From Mesorhabditis belari (lineage: Eukaryota > Nematoda > Chromadorea > Rhabditida > Rhabditidae): 64,000 bases of DNA. The translations under genes were made by a program, and so were the position numbers. The stretch spans positions 124,001-188,000 of the forward strand of contig CAUEEP010000733.1 of assembly GCA_958450365.1 (NCBI GenBank), written 5' to 3'. Of the stretch, positions 62,701 through 64,000 are shown in pieces. The notes under the pieces are model-generated. The model searched no databases. It saw only the letters and a list, made by a program, of their open reading frames with translations, and had not been told where the DNA came from. Positions within the stretch are counted from its first letter, which is position 1. Every line of letters starts with the position of its first letter.

Positions 62701-64000
62701 TTATTAAGTTCTACAAAATGAAACCAAAATCATAAAGATTGGTTCACTTAGAAGAAAGTTATGGCAAATTGCGCAAAGGTCATTTGCGCAAAAAAAAATT
62801 GCGGAAATTAGCCTACCCCAAATTTTGGTGAGGATTTGTGACTCCTCATTTGATGAGGAGTCACAAGACTCAGTCAATGATCTAAAAATTGCATTGATCT
62901 GATGAAAACTAACGGTTTGACTACGGTACTTTTCTCAAATAGATGCATTTTCGAAAACGCTTTAGTCGAGCGGAACACACTTTAGTCAAGACGCTTGTAA
63001 AACTTATGACTAACATGTACAATTAGATGACAAGCTTAATACCAAGCAATCTGTAATCTATTACCCTATTCAGGACACTTCCCTTGACGGCACAAATCTC
63101 ACATGGAAATGTCTGCCCGGCCCTCGAGGTCCTCGTTCAGGTGTTGTCCTTCCATCAACCGCTCCTCATTTCATTCATCAACCAAAGTCCACCGATTTAT
63201 TACTCGGTCAAACAACTACATTGACATGCAGGTGAAAAATGTAATAAAATAGAAAACAATTCACTTTTCTTTTAGTGCTGAGGGTCCACCAGTTCCTGAA
63301 ATCGTTTGGGCAAAGGATGGGAAAAGATTGAATGATGTTCCACCAGCTAGTGGCTACTCACAACTTGTGGTTAGTTTTTTCAAATAGACTAAATTCTAAA
63401 CGAATAAGAATTTCTCACAAGAACATGTCAGAGTATTTGGGTAACATCACTTTAAAAAAAAGAGGAAATGAAAAGGGGAAAAAAGGGGGAGGGTCAAAGT
63501 TGGGGATTTTCAAATAGAAAAAGGCATTTTAGTATCTAGAATGTACCAATATTCATTTAATAGTATAATTGTCTTTTAAAATTTGTTTAAATTGTTTTAG
63601 GTGAAAATGGACACACCAAAGCATGGTGGCAATTTCACATGCATTGCCACGAATAGCGTTGGAAAAAGTGAGAGTACGGCATTGGTTGAATACGCCGAGC
63701 CACCGCCAGATGATGTTGTTTATGAGGATTATGATGGAGGTAAGAAATATCGATATATATTCCTTGAAAACAGAGATTTAAAGATCATTTCAAGTACTTT
63801 TCTAGCTCAGATGCGATTATGAGTTTACCGTAAGTTTAGCCTAAAGAAGTAAGTCAAAAGTAGGCCAAAACTGGGCCTATCTAGTCTAGAGCAAGTCTAT
63901 TCTTAGGCTTAAGTCAAATTTGAACATTATTAACAACCATTTTTGAGTTACTGAACAATGCCAAATTTCAGAGCTCACTACAGTCATGTATCCGAAAAAG
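1646..64000 (+). CDS. him-4: Hemicentin (HIM-4), giant extracellular Ig-repeat protein, 3' end outside window
   Basis: Hemicentin is a secreted basement-membrane protein that in C. elegans organises tissue-tissue linkages, hemidesmosome-type attachments and germline membrane partitioning. Seen here: signal peptide, vWA domain with a DITGSM metal-site motif near residue 41, a linker, then about 45 Ig modules of roughly 90 residues. Each module has a first Cys, a Trp about 12-15 residues later, and a D-x-G-x-Y/F-x-C motif. About 120 exons join in a consistent frame, giving some 4,600 residues before the window ends. C. elegans HIM-4 has 48 Ig modules followed by EGF repeats and a fibulin-type end, so only a few Ig modules plus the C-terminal part are missing. 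Modules usually start after a phase-1 intron at a Pro-Pro motif. An in-frame TAA at 7106-7108 interrupts module 3. Several large introns host antisense genes. Exon lists are in the block entries that follow. Confidence 0.96.
2361..3749 (+). other. him-4: Long him-4 intron 3, no gene seen
   Basis: 1.4 kb between vWA exons, bounded by a GT donor at 2361 and TTTTAG at 3743-3749. It is AT-rich. An open frame at 3464-3733 is low-complexity Lys-rich and lacks features of a real exon. No repeat or RNA gene was recognised. Confidence 0.6.
5746..12455 (+). CDS. him-4: him-4 exons 14-43: Ig modules 1-13
   Basis: Exons: 5746-5840, 6117-6228, 6439-6584, 6646-6762, 6980-7148, 7188-7295, 7378-7451, 7512-7622, 7662-7752, 7898-7953, 8024-8153, 8217-8312, 8351-8502, 8736-8859, 8979-9175, 9221-9313, 9438-9659, 9736-9822, 10055-10186, 10260-10382, 10454-10588, 10706-10850, 10890-10959, 11023-11114, 11163-11273, 11372-11565, 11652-11739, 11780-11866, 11940-12040, 12354-12455. 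Every module has the Cys-Trp-Cys pattern, for example [17 protein letters not shown] in module 3 and [10 protein letters not shown] in module 4. Exon 6980-7148 contains the in-frame TAA (7106-7108), but the frame downstream joins the next exon and restores the Ig F strand ([12 protein letters not shown]). Module 8 splits at a short junction (NLK to CVAVNEAG). Introns between modules 7 and 10 are phase 0 rather than the usual phase 1. Confidence 0.92.
5907..6093. repeat. Short inverted repeat inside an Ig1 intron
   Basis: A 28-base perfect inverted repeat: 5907-5934 begins ATTCTTATCATTTTAAAGTA and its reverse complement is at 6066-6093, separated by 131 bases. It lies in the intron that splits Ig module 1 (5841-6116). 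It looks like a small MITE. Confidence 0.55.
12943..14075 (-). CDS. Nested antisense gene: four-pass membrane protein of unknown function
   Basis: Lies in the 4.4-kb him-4 intron 12456-16851. Exons, 5' to 3' on the minus strand: 14075-13933, 13829-13713, 13637-13522, 13458-13316, 13169-12943 (stop). Junctions from exon 2 onward agree in phase. The protein, about 245 residues, has a charged Glu/Lys-rich N-terminus, then four hydrophobic segments: [20 protein letters not shown], a weaker [36 protein letters not shown], and [20 protein letters not shown]. The tail is basic with MMDHFDRMV. The topology resembles a MARVEL or tetraspan protein, but I recognise no family. In exon 1 both in-frame ATGs (14075 and 14056) run into a TGA after a (GAA)n tract, one base out of frame with exon 2. 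So exon 1 is frameshifted, mis-assembled in the repeat, or the real first exon lies elsewhere. Confidence 0.72.
14100..15368. other. him-4 intron segment upstream of the nested membrane-protein gene, no gene recognised
   Basis: Probable promoter region of the antisense membrane-protein gene (near 14100-14600), then AT-rich intron. A plus-strand open frame at 14594-14824 has no domain or splice context. No repeat of note before the MITE at 15369. Confidence 0.5.
15369..15639. mobile_element. MITE with TACCGTAAATACTG terminal inverted repeats
   Basis: Terminal inverted repeats of about 33 bases: left ATACCGTAAATACTGTAATA followed by GTACCCCCACCCCC, right its near-perfect reverse complement ending at 15639. 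Inside is a second palindrome around GCTATTTTTTGATACC. No ORF. About 271 bases, flanked by TA/AT-rich sequence. Confidence 0.8.
16669..16778. repeat. Tandem repeat, about 34-base unit, three copies
   Basis: The unit starts CCCAAATAGGACGTACATGG and continues with TTGCCATGTAGGACGA. The third copy is altered. It lies about 70 bases before the Ig14 exon acceptor at 16851. Confidence 0.7.
16852..22176 (+). CDS. him-4: him-4 exons 44-65: Ig modules 14 to first half of 23
   Basis: Exons: 16852-16973, 17265-17418, 17504-17570, 18129-18221, 18403-18525, 18585-18725, 18765-18903, 18978-19123, 19285-19455, 19497-19613, 19676-19799, 19964-20170, 20255-20323, 20403-20511, 20586-20666, 20853-20981, 21028-21196, 21360-21441, 21499-21617, 21722-21816, 21878-21942, 22065-22176. 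Typical markers are TPPK or SPPR at module starts, W-x-K-D in strand C and Y-x-C in strand F. Module boundaries 17/18 (after VIGKPEVDG) and 20/21 (VPPKIVML) have no intron, so an intron was probably lost there. The intron after 17570 is enlarged by a foldback element that ends just before the next acceptor. The intron after 22176 interrupts the Trp codon of module 23 and hosts an antisense gene. Confidence 0.93.
17613..17668. repeat. Short tandem repeat, 10-base unit TAGAATATCT
   Basis: About five imperfect copies of TAGAATATCT in a him-4 intron, 30 bases before a larger foldback element. Confidence 0.7.
17699..18091. mobile_element. Foldback element in a him-4 intron
   Basis: Long imperfect inverted repeat of about 393 bases. 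The ends are GCTTAACGAGTCC and GGACTCGTTAAGC. The arms pair over about 170 bases each, for example AGACAGTCTGCTTCGCTCTT with its diverged complement near 18050. No ORF. The right end is 30 bases from the acceptor of exon 18129-18221. Confidence 0.8.
19823..19933. repeat. Minisatellite, 11-13 base unit TTAAGCAGCGG / TTGTTAAGCAGC
   Basis: About nine imperfect copies of a TTAAGCAG-based unit fill most of the intron between Ig18 and Ig19 (19800-19963). Confidence 0.75.
22246..22251 (-). promoter_or_regulatory. Polyadenylation signal of the nested PQ-rich gene
   Basis: AATAAA on the minus strand, 64 bases beyond the stop codon at 22315-22317. Confidence 0.55.
22315..23619 (-). CDS. Nested antisense gene: secreted Pro/Gln/Ala/Gly-rich repeat protein
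   Basis: Lies in the him-4 intron 22177-24249. Two exons on the minus strand: 23619-23573 and 23287-22315; the phase agrees (TG plus C makes Cys). Protein of about 339 residues. It starts with a signal peptide ([16 protein letters not shown]), has an N-terminal region of [18 protein letters not shown] repeats, a long central stretch of QFAPQPAP / [11 protein letters not shown] repeats, and a basic C-terminal tail ([20 protein letters not shown]) with no cysteine after the signal region. Composition and architecture resemble nematode cuticle-associated or prion-like PQ-rich secreted proteins. I recognise no specific orthologue. A TATA-like box lies 34 bases upstream of the ATG and an AATAAA lies 64 bases after the stop. 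Plus-strand ORFs over the same bases are shadows caused by the biased composition. Confidence 0.88.
23653..23660 (-). promoter_or_regulatory. TATA-like box of the nested PQ-rich gene
   Basis: TATTTAAG on the minus strand, within GGGTATTTAAGCGG, 34 bases before the ATG at 23619. Compact TATA promoters like this are common at nematode cuticle genes. The implied 5' leader would be very short. Confidence 0.45.
24250..28636 (+). CDS. him-4: him-4 exons 66-76: Ig modules 23 (second half) to first half of 27
   Basis: Exons: 24250-24324, 24566-24657, 25918-25984, 26024-26116, 26514-26637, 26680-26786, 27191-27287, 27875-27952, 28108-28268, 28313-28430, 28522-28636. The first exon completes the split Trp codon (W-L-K-D-G). 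F-strand motifs are [12 protein letters not shown] (module 23), [12 protein letters not shown] (24), [12 protein letters not shown] (25) and [12 protein letters not shown] (26). Exon 28522-28636 carries strands A to C of module 27 and ends at LWLK. The remainder of that module lies more than 10 kb downstream at 39019, and the join is in phase (LK-DGER). Confidence 0.92.
24973..24999. repeat. (TA)n microsatellite
   Basis: About 13 uninterrupted TA dinucleotides in the him-4 intron 24658-25917. Confidence 0.95.
25523..25748. mobile_element. MITE with TACTGGACAA termini
   Basis: Starts TACTGGACAACGAAATATGA and ends with its inverted complement, TTGTCCAGTA. The terminal arms of about 75 bases are nearly perfect, and include AAACGATCGTCAC and GTAACTCCCTTGTCTTT. 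Total 226 bases, no transposase. The TA at the ends fits a Tc1/mariner-type target. Confidence 0.8.
27352..27679. mobile_element. MITE/foldback element in the Ig25 intron
   Basis: Left TAAAGTTTACGAGTCTTTTT, right its inverted complement ending at AAACTTTATA. The arms continue through GAAGTCTTTCGGGATATTT. About 328 bases, no ORF, inside the him-4 intron 27288-27874. Confidence 0.8.
28813..29295 (-). CDS. Nested antisense cysteine-rich gene (3' part): ADAM17 membrane-proximal-like module
   Basis: Two minus-strand exons in phase: 29295-29145 and 29013-28813 (stop). They encode about 117 residues: [25 protein letters not shown], then [29 protein letters not shown] and a hydrophobic end. The order C..C..C, C-x-C, C-x-x-CC, C, G-x-x-C...C-x-x-x-G-x-C matches the membrane-proximal cysteine-rich domain of ADAM17/TACE, but no metalloprotease is present. 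The first exon here starts in phase 2, so an upstream exon is needed. The signal-peptide exon at 37493-37641 ends in the right phase, but a separate start nearer by is possible. It may be the second module of the gene at 30988-37641 or a sister gene. Confidence 0.6.
29087..29118 (+). pseudogene. Fragment copied from the Ig26 exon
   Basis: GAGCTCAGTAGCACTGTTCA at 29099-29118 matches 28249-28268, the end of the hemicentin exon 28108-28268, with related flanks (AATGAA versus AATGGA). It is too short to encode anything and lies 450 bases into the giant intron, next to ATTGTTCAATTGA repeats. Confidence 0.5.
29306..30980. other. Giant him-4 intron, segment without a recognised gene
   Basis: AT-rich. 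A minus-strand open frame at 30412-30654, Ser/Pro-rich with a real ATG, has no conserved feature and is not called. No repeats of note were seen. Confidence 0.5.
30988..37641 (-). CDS. Nested antisense gene: secreted cysteine-rich ADAM17-MPD-like protein
   Basis: Lies in the 10.4-kb him-4 intron 28637-39018. Minus-strand exons: 37641-37493 (start), 32185-32054, and 31100-30988 (stop). Exon 1 gives a signal peptide with [13 protein letters not shown], then [18 protein letters not shown]. Exon 2 continues [15 protein letters not shown] and [14 protein letters not shown]. Exon 3 reads [22 protein letters not shown] and ends FCDRKLV. The cysteine spacing follows the ADAM17 membrane-proximal domain, without any protease. 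Exons 1 and 2 join in phase. Exons 2 and 3 do not: the best donor (32053) and acceptor (31101) differ by one base of phase, so a small extra exon or a sequence error is implied. Function is unknown; an extracellular binding role is only a guess. Confidence 0.6.
31827..31868. repeat. Tandem duplication of GTGACTAGTGGAGAGCTCAT
   Basis: Two adjacent perfect copies of a 20-base unit separated by TCA in the giant him-4 intron, between the last two exons of the nested cysteine-rich gene. Confidence 0.8.
32731..32766. repeat. Perfect hairpin around AGGGGTACCC
   Basis: The arm AGGGGTACCCTTGA pairs with TCAAGGGTACCCCT across a short AAAGCC-type loop. The region around it (32700-33120) is relatively GC-rich and open on both strands, but no gene is convincing. 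Confidence 0.6.
33155..33225 (+). pseudogene. tRNA-like remnant with A and B box motifs
   Basis: TGGCTCAGTCGG at 33169-33180 is a good tRNA A box. AGCTCGACTCC at 33206-33216 resembles a B box. The spacing is about 7 bases shorter than in a normal tRNA and no clean anticodon arm or acceptor stem forms. It is probably a tRNA pseudogene or the head of a degraded SINE. Confidence 0.3.
33226..34130. other. Giant him-4 intron, no gene recognised
   Basis: AT-rich intron sequence between the tRNA-like remnant and the repeat cluster starting at 34131. A short plus-strand frame at 33936-34133 is Ile/Leu-rich and unsupported. Confidence 0.5.
34131..36405. repeat. Cluster of nested direct and inverted repeats
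   Basis: A block starting GACTAGTTTTTAATCCTTTT at 34131 recurs at 34324. Its second half (ACTCAGAAATTTATAGCCC and AAAGAGAACGGG) recurs near 35803-35875. ATGTCGCAAAGCGACTACAG occurs at 34522 and 34607. AAAGACAATAGAGACTTAGC at about 34556 is inverted near 35605. GATCCCGGTTTGTTCATATG at about 35107 is inverted at about 36370 with matching flanks. No ORF of a transposase is visible. It is probably several non-autonomous elements inserted into one another. Confidence 0.65.
35876..36050 (+). pseudogene. Fossil copy of a him-4 intron/exon junction (Ig28)
   Basis: About 170 bases closely match 41250-41420, including TCGGAGAATCGATTTGAGCT, the acceptor ATTTTAG and the start of the Ig28 exon (GAGCCACCAAAGATCACTGA against the real GAGCCACCAAAGATGACTGA). 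After about 40 exon bases the copy diverges and stops. So it is a duplicated, non-functional exon start upstream of the true exon at 41364. Confidence 0.75.
37642..39018. other. End of the giant him-4 intron; promoter side of the nested cysteine-rich gene
   Basis: 37642-37850 is presumably the promoter of the antisense cysteine-rich gene whose ATG is at 37639-37641. The rest is AT-rich with short AACTAAACAAA-type repeats near 38180-38230. The open frame at 38311-38544 is not supported. Confidence 0.45.
39019..46097 (+). CDS. him-4: him-4 exons 77-99: Ig modules 27 (second half) to 36
   Basis: Exons: 39019-39122, 39894-39958, 41364-41443, 41565-41630, 41683-41805, 42022-42173, 42214-42337, 42431-42626, 43204-43268, 43311-43442, 43483-43612, 43652-43744, 43885-44046, 44216-44329, 44415-44504, 44608-44689, 44733-44902, 44944-45042, 45124-45189, 45254-45361, 45406-45520, 45561-45730, 45974-46097. 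F-strand motifs include [10 protein letters not shown] (27), [10 protein letters not shown] (28), [10 protein letters not shown] (29) and [10 protein letters not shown] (36). Two introns here are only 40 bases (42174-42213 and 43443-43482). The intron after 42626 is filled by a minisatellite. The donor ending exon 45974-46097 (CTAT, then GTAGGC) splices in phase 1 to 46896. If it is left unspliced, the frame stays open to 46633. Confidence 0.92.
39959..41363 (+). other. Him-4 intron between Ig27 and Ig28, simple repeat, no gene
   Basis: 1.4-kb intron. It holds the GAAAGAGA microsatellite (40918-40979). Its last 115 bases are the source or sister of the copy at 35876-36050. No exon or RNA gene was recognised. 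Confidence 0.55.
40918..40979. repeat. (GAGAAAGA)n microsatellite
   Basis: About seven and a half perfect copies of an 8-base purine unit, creating a chance ORF rich in Arg/Glu/Lys on the plus strand and Ser/Leu/Phe on the minus strand. Confidence 0.95.
42636..43080. repeat. Minisatellite of AACAGGGTTT / AACAGGGGTTT units
   Basis: About 40 copies of a 10-12 base unit (AACAGGGTTTA, AACAGGGGTTTA, AACAGGGTTTTA) starting ten bases after the donor of exon 42431-42626. It fills most of the 577-base intron. The G runs lie on the coding strand, so the transcript carries them too. The two unit types are arranged in blocks, which suggests recent local expansion. Confidence 0.95.
44095..44182. repeat. 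Short tandem repeat, 15-base unit AGATCAAGAATGATA
   Basis: About five imperfect copies in the intron between Ig32 and Ig33. Confidence 0.8.
45832..45940. repeat. Small inverted repeat in the Ig36 intron
   Basis: CTTTAAATAGTACAC at about 45832 pairs with GTGTACTATTTAAA at about 45926. MITE-like, about 110 bases, inside the intron 45731-45973. Confidence 0.5.
46098..46633 (+). CDS. Possible alternative C-terminal tail of hemicentin (intronic terminal exon)
   Basis: The frame of the Ig36 exon (45974-46097) runs straight through its donor and stays open for 178 more codons, stopping at 46631-46633. The tail reads like protein: rich in Arg, Lys, His, Tyr and Trp, with patches such as [32 protein letters not shown], a Ser/Thr/Pro stretch and a strongly basic end with [18 protein letters not shown]. 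An AATAAA lies 184 bases after the stop. The simplest reading is a short isoform ending by intronic polyadenylation, with Ig modules 1-36 plus this tail. The alternative is an independent same-strand nested gene starting at ATG 46136. I recognise no family. No other hemicentin intron seen here keeps such a long open frame in continuation of an Ig exon. Confidence 0.5.
46817..46822 (+). promoter_or_regulatory. Candidate polyadenylation signal inside a him-4 intron
   Basis: AATAAA, 184 bases downstream of the stop codon of the intronic open frame and 74 bases before the next hemicentin exon. Its position fits premature polyadenylation for a short isoform or a nested gene. AATAAA also occurs by chance in AT-rich introns. 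Confidence 0.4.
46896..50369 (+). CDS. him-4: him-4 exons 100-112: Ig modules 37-42
   Basis: Exons: 46896-47017, 47099-47258, 47317-47480, 47547-47658, 47844-47955, 48227-48396, 48673-48848, 49056-49152, 49192-49350, 49518-49630, 49711-49823, 50167-50257, 50301-50369. Recognisable motifs are [11 protein letters not shown] (37), [11 protein letters not shown] (38), [10 protein letters not shown] (39), [10 protein letters not shown] (40), [10 protein letters not shown] (41) and [10 protein letters not shown] (42). Modules start with PPSID, VPPKVA, VPPVIS, SPTIQ, VSPKIT and GAPVLT. The intron 48397-48672 contains a short MITE-like element. The intron after 50369 is about 2.8 kb and hosts a secreted antisense gene. 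Confidence 0.93.
48431..48653. mobile_element. MITE with TACC..ATTTTCTCTAATAG termini
   Basis: ATTTTCTCTAATAGTAGTGC at the left is matched by its exact reverse complement at the right, ending TACGGTA. 223 bases, no ORF. It sits in the intron 48397-48672 and ends 20 bases before the exon. Confidence 0.8.
50553..51034. repeat. Tandem duplication of a ~240-base unit
   Basis: 50553-50799 and 50800-51034 are about 85-90 percent alike by eye. Both start ATTGAAAAAT and end GTCTCTCATAACAGGAC, and both contain AGTCAAAAG.CAAACCAAGCC. Inside him-4 intron 50370-53216, downstream of the nested secreted gene. Confidence 0.85.
51427..52586 (-). CDS. Nested antisense gene: small secreted protein of unknown function
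   Basis: Three minus-strand exons in him-4 intron 50370-53216: 52586-52520, 52170-52057, 51662-51427 (stop). Phases agree (22 codons+1, 38+1, then to the stop), giving 138 residues. It starts with a signal peptide ([18 protein letters not shown], cleavage near TNALP), followed by [40 protein letters not shown], an acidic [17 protein letters not shown] segment, and a Lys/Pro/Glu-rich tail. No cysteine after the signal peptide and no membrane segment. A TTTCAG acceptor just upstream of the start (ATG 52584-52586) suggests trans-splicing or a 5' non-coding exon. A processed secreted peptide is possible, but there is no clear dibasic cleavage array. I recognise no family. Confidence 0.82.
52620..53216. 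other. Him-4 intron, upstream side of the nested secreted gene
   Basis: AT-rich, no ORF of note. Presumably includes the promoter of the antisense gene at 51427-52586. No TATA-like element could be assigned. Confidence 0.45.
53217..61353 (+). CDS. him-4: him-4 exons 113-116: Ig modules 43-44
   Basis: Exons: 53217-53351, 55241-55381, 57333-57476, 61228-61353. Module 43 joins [12 protein letters not shown] and [18 protein letters not shown] to [11 protein letters not shown]. Module 44 joins [11 protein letters not shown] and [12 protein letters not shown] to [11 protein letters not shown]. Phases agree at all junctions (phase 1 each). These four exons are separated by introns of 1.9, 2.0 and 3.8 kb, much longer than in the rest of the Ig array. 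The introns hold a palindromic MITE (54877-55163), two SINE-like copies and no convincing hemicentin exon. Confidence 0.9.
53352..54876 (+). other. Him-4 intron within Ig43, no gene recognised
   Basis: AT-rich. AAATAAAAACAAATCTGTTCAGATGATAAAAC is present twice in tandem near 54190-54260. The frames at 54330-54617 overlap in two phases and lack coding character. Confidence 0.5.
54877..55163. mobile_element. Palindromic MITE with TACCGTATTT termini
   Basis: Nearly complete palindrome of 287 bases. Left TACCGTATTTATTCGAATAT, right ends ATTCGAAGAAATACGGTA. The arms of about 130 bases include AAGCTTTCAATGAAGTGCTA with very few mismatches, so the insertion is young. It lies 78 bases before exon 55241-55381. 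Confidence 0.9.
55382..56599 (+). other. Him-4 intron between Ig43 and Ig44, no gene recognised
   Basis: AT-rich. A repeated ACAGTCATTCATTGAGTTTG occurs at about 55676 and 56447. No exon or RNA gene seen. Confidence 0.5.
56600..57135 (+). mobile_element. SINE-like repeat, plus-strand copy interrupted by a minisatellite
   Basis: The tRNA-like head starts about 56610 (ATAGCCGACCGGATAGTCTT, A-box-like). The B-box-like GGTTCAATTCC is displaced to 56977 by an expanded minisatellite. The body (CTTTTTCCCATCATTATGGC, TTTTTTCTTAACGACATT, CGTTGTGTTGTAAT, GAATAAATATCCTTTTA) matches the minus-strand copy at 58391-58592. So one interspersed family is present twice in opposite orientation. Confidence 0.6.
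56755..56970. repeat. Minisatellite, ~20-base unit CTATCCTTAGGTTCCTAGG
   Basis: About eleven imperfect copies of CTATCCTTAGGCTTCTAGA / CTATCCTTAGGTTCCTAGG. It lies inside the SINE-like element. Confidence 0.9.
57880..58025. repeat. Diverged direct repeats around GTAGCTTTACAGT
   Basis: TAGAGTACTGTAGCTTTACAGTTAGTTACC and GGGGTAATGTAGCTTTACAGTGAGTTACC units occur about 80 bases apart, with AGTATCCTTTGAT before each. Non-coding. Confidence 0.6.
58391..58592 (-). mobile_element. SINE-like repeat with tRNA-derived head, minus-strand copy
   Basis: On the minus strand: GTCCAGTTGGCCGACTGGTT (A-box-like), GTCTTGTTTCCTAATC (anticodon-arm-like), GGTTTCGATCT (B-box-like), then a non-tRNA body ending GTTGAATAAAGTATC. 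The body aligns by eye with 56985-57135. The tRNA cloverleaf is degenerate: the T arm and acceptor stem do not pair cleanly. No protein is encoded, so the element would be non-autonomous. Confidence 0.6.
58600..61227 (+). other. Him-4 intron within Ig44, mostly unrecognised
   Basis: AT-rich intron. It has a short (GAAATGAA)n-like run at about 58890-58925. One short open frame with more balanced base composition is noted separately (60169-60309). The frame at 59658-59849 is Lys/Arg-rich low complexity. Confidence 0.5.
60169..60309 (+). CDS. Candidate small ORF or first exon in a him-4 intron
   Basis: ATG at 60169 opens 46 codons (starts [18 protein letters not shown], then [15 protein letters not shown]), ending at TAG 60307-60309. 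It is clearly more GC-balanced than the flanks, and a strong donor (TTTT then GTAAGG) sits near its end at 60298. It could be a first exon. Splicing to the TTTCAG near 60668 would end after a few codons. No signal peptide or family is recognised. Confidence 0.22.
   Translation: MYTFCPDAELETLRQIFGNGLQLSDSDFAPIPGLTDTSKSSNFCKV
61354..62165 (+). other. Him-4 intron after Ig44, no gene recognised
   Basis: 812 bases of AT-rich sequence. No repeat, RNA gene or exon identified. Confidence 0.55.
62166..64000 (+). CDS. him-4: him-4 exons 117-121 (partial): non-Ig linker, Ig module 45 and start of next segment
   Basis: Exons: 62166-62299, 63074-63231, 63276-63369, 63601-63739, 63972-64000 (cut by the window edge). 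Exon 62166-62299 and the first half of 63074-63231 encode about 70 residues with no Ig fold: [26 protein letters not shown], then [11 protein letters not shown] with two lone cysteines. Ig module 45 follows ([28 protein letters not shown]). After it comes an acidic segment, [15 protein letters not shown], then [10 protein letters not shown] at the window end. I recall a similar linker in C. elegans HIM-4 but could not compare sequences. The gene continues beyond 64000. Confidence 0.88.
62491..62981. mobile_element. Foldback element, ~490 bases
   Basis: Ends GTGTGTTCC...CGACTAAAGCG and CGCTTTAGTCGAGCGGAACACAC. The outer arms include TACCGTAGTCAAAC paired with GTTTGACTACGGTA. The inner arms (CTTTGCGCAA, AACTTTCTTCTAAGTGAACC, CAAAATGAAACC type) pair almost perfectly around TTGCACTTATTAAGTTCTA. 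No ORF. It fills much of intron 62300-63073. Confidence 0.85.

Overview
The window is a stretch of nematode nuclear genome. It is AT-rich, with very short introns (down to 36 bases), TTTCAG/TTTTAG acceptors and many small inverted-repeat elements. Almost all of it is one giant plus-strand gene: the nematode hemicentin him-4. Genus and species cannot be fixed from the sequence. A rhabditid-type nematode is the best guess.

Layout: 1-1645 is upstream sequence with a likely trans-splice acceptor just before the start codon. Exons at 1646-5702 encode a signal peptide, a von Willebrand A (vWA) domain and a linker. From 5746 to the right edge I read about 45 consecutive immunoglobulin (Ig) modules, mostly one module per two or three exons. 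A short non-Ig linker sits between modules 44 and 45. The gene runs off the right end; the last few Ig modules, the EGF repeats and the fibulin-type end expected for hemicentin lie outside. About 120 exons were placed by frame and splice signals, giving roughly 4,600 residues. One in-frame TAA interrupts Ig module 3 at 7106-7108.

The largest hemicentin introns hold other genes, all antisense: a four-pass membrane protein (12943-14075), a secreted Pro/Gln/Gly-rich repeat protein (22315-23619), one or two secreted cysteine-rich proteins resembling the ADAM17 membrane-proximal domain (28813-29295 and 30988-37641), and a small secreted protein (51427-52586). Within the intron after Ig36, an open frame continues from the Ig exon for 178 codons to a stop and an AATAAA signal. 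This could make a short hemicentin isoform with a unique basic tail.

Introns also carry foldback/MITE-like elements, two copies of a tRNA-headed SINE-like repeat, several minisatellites, and decayed copies of hemicentin exon pieces. Hemicentin is an extracellular matrix protein. Most nested products are also predicted to be secreted or membrane-bound, but no functional link between host and nested genes can be shown from sequence.
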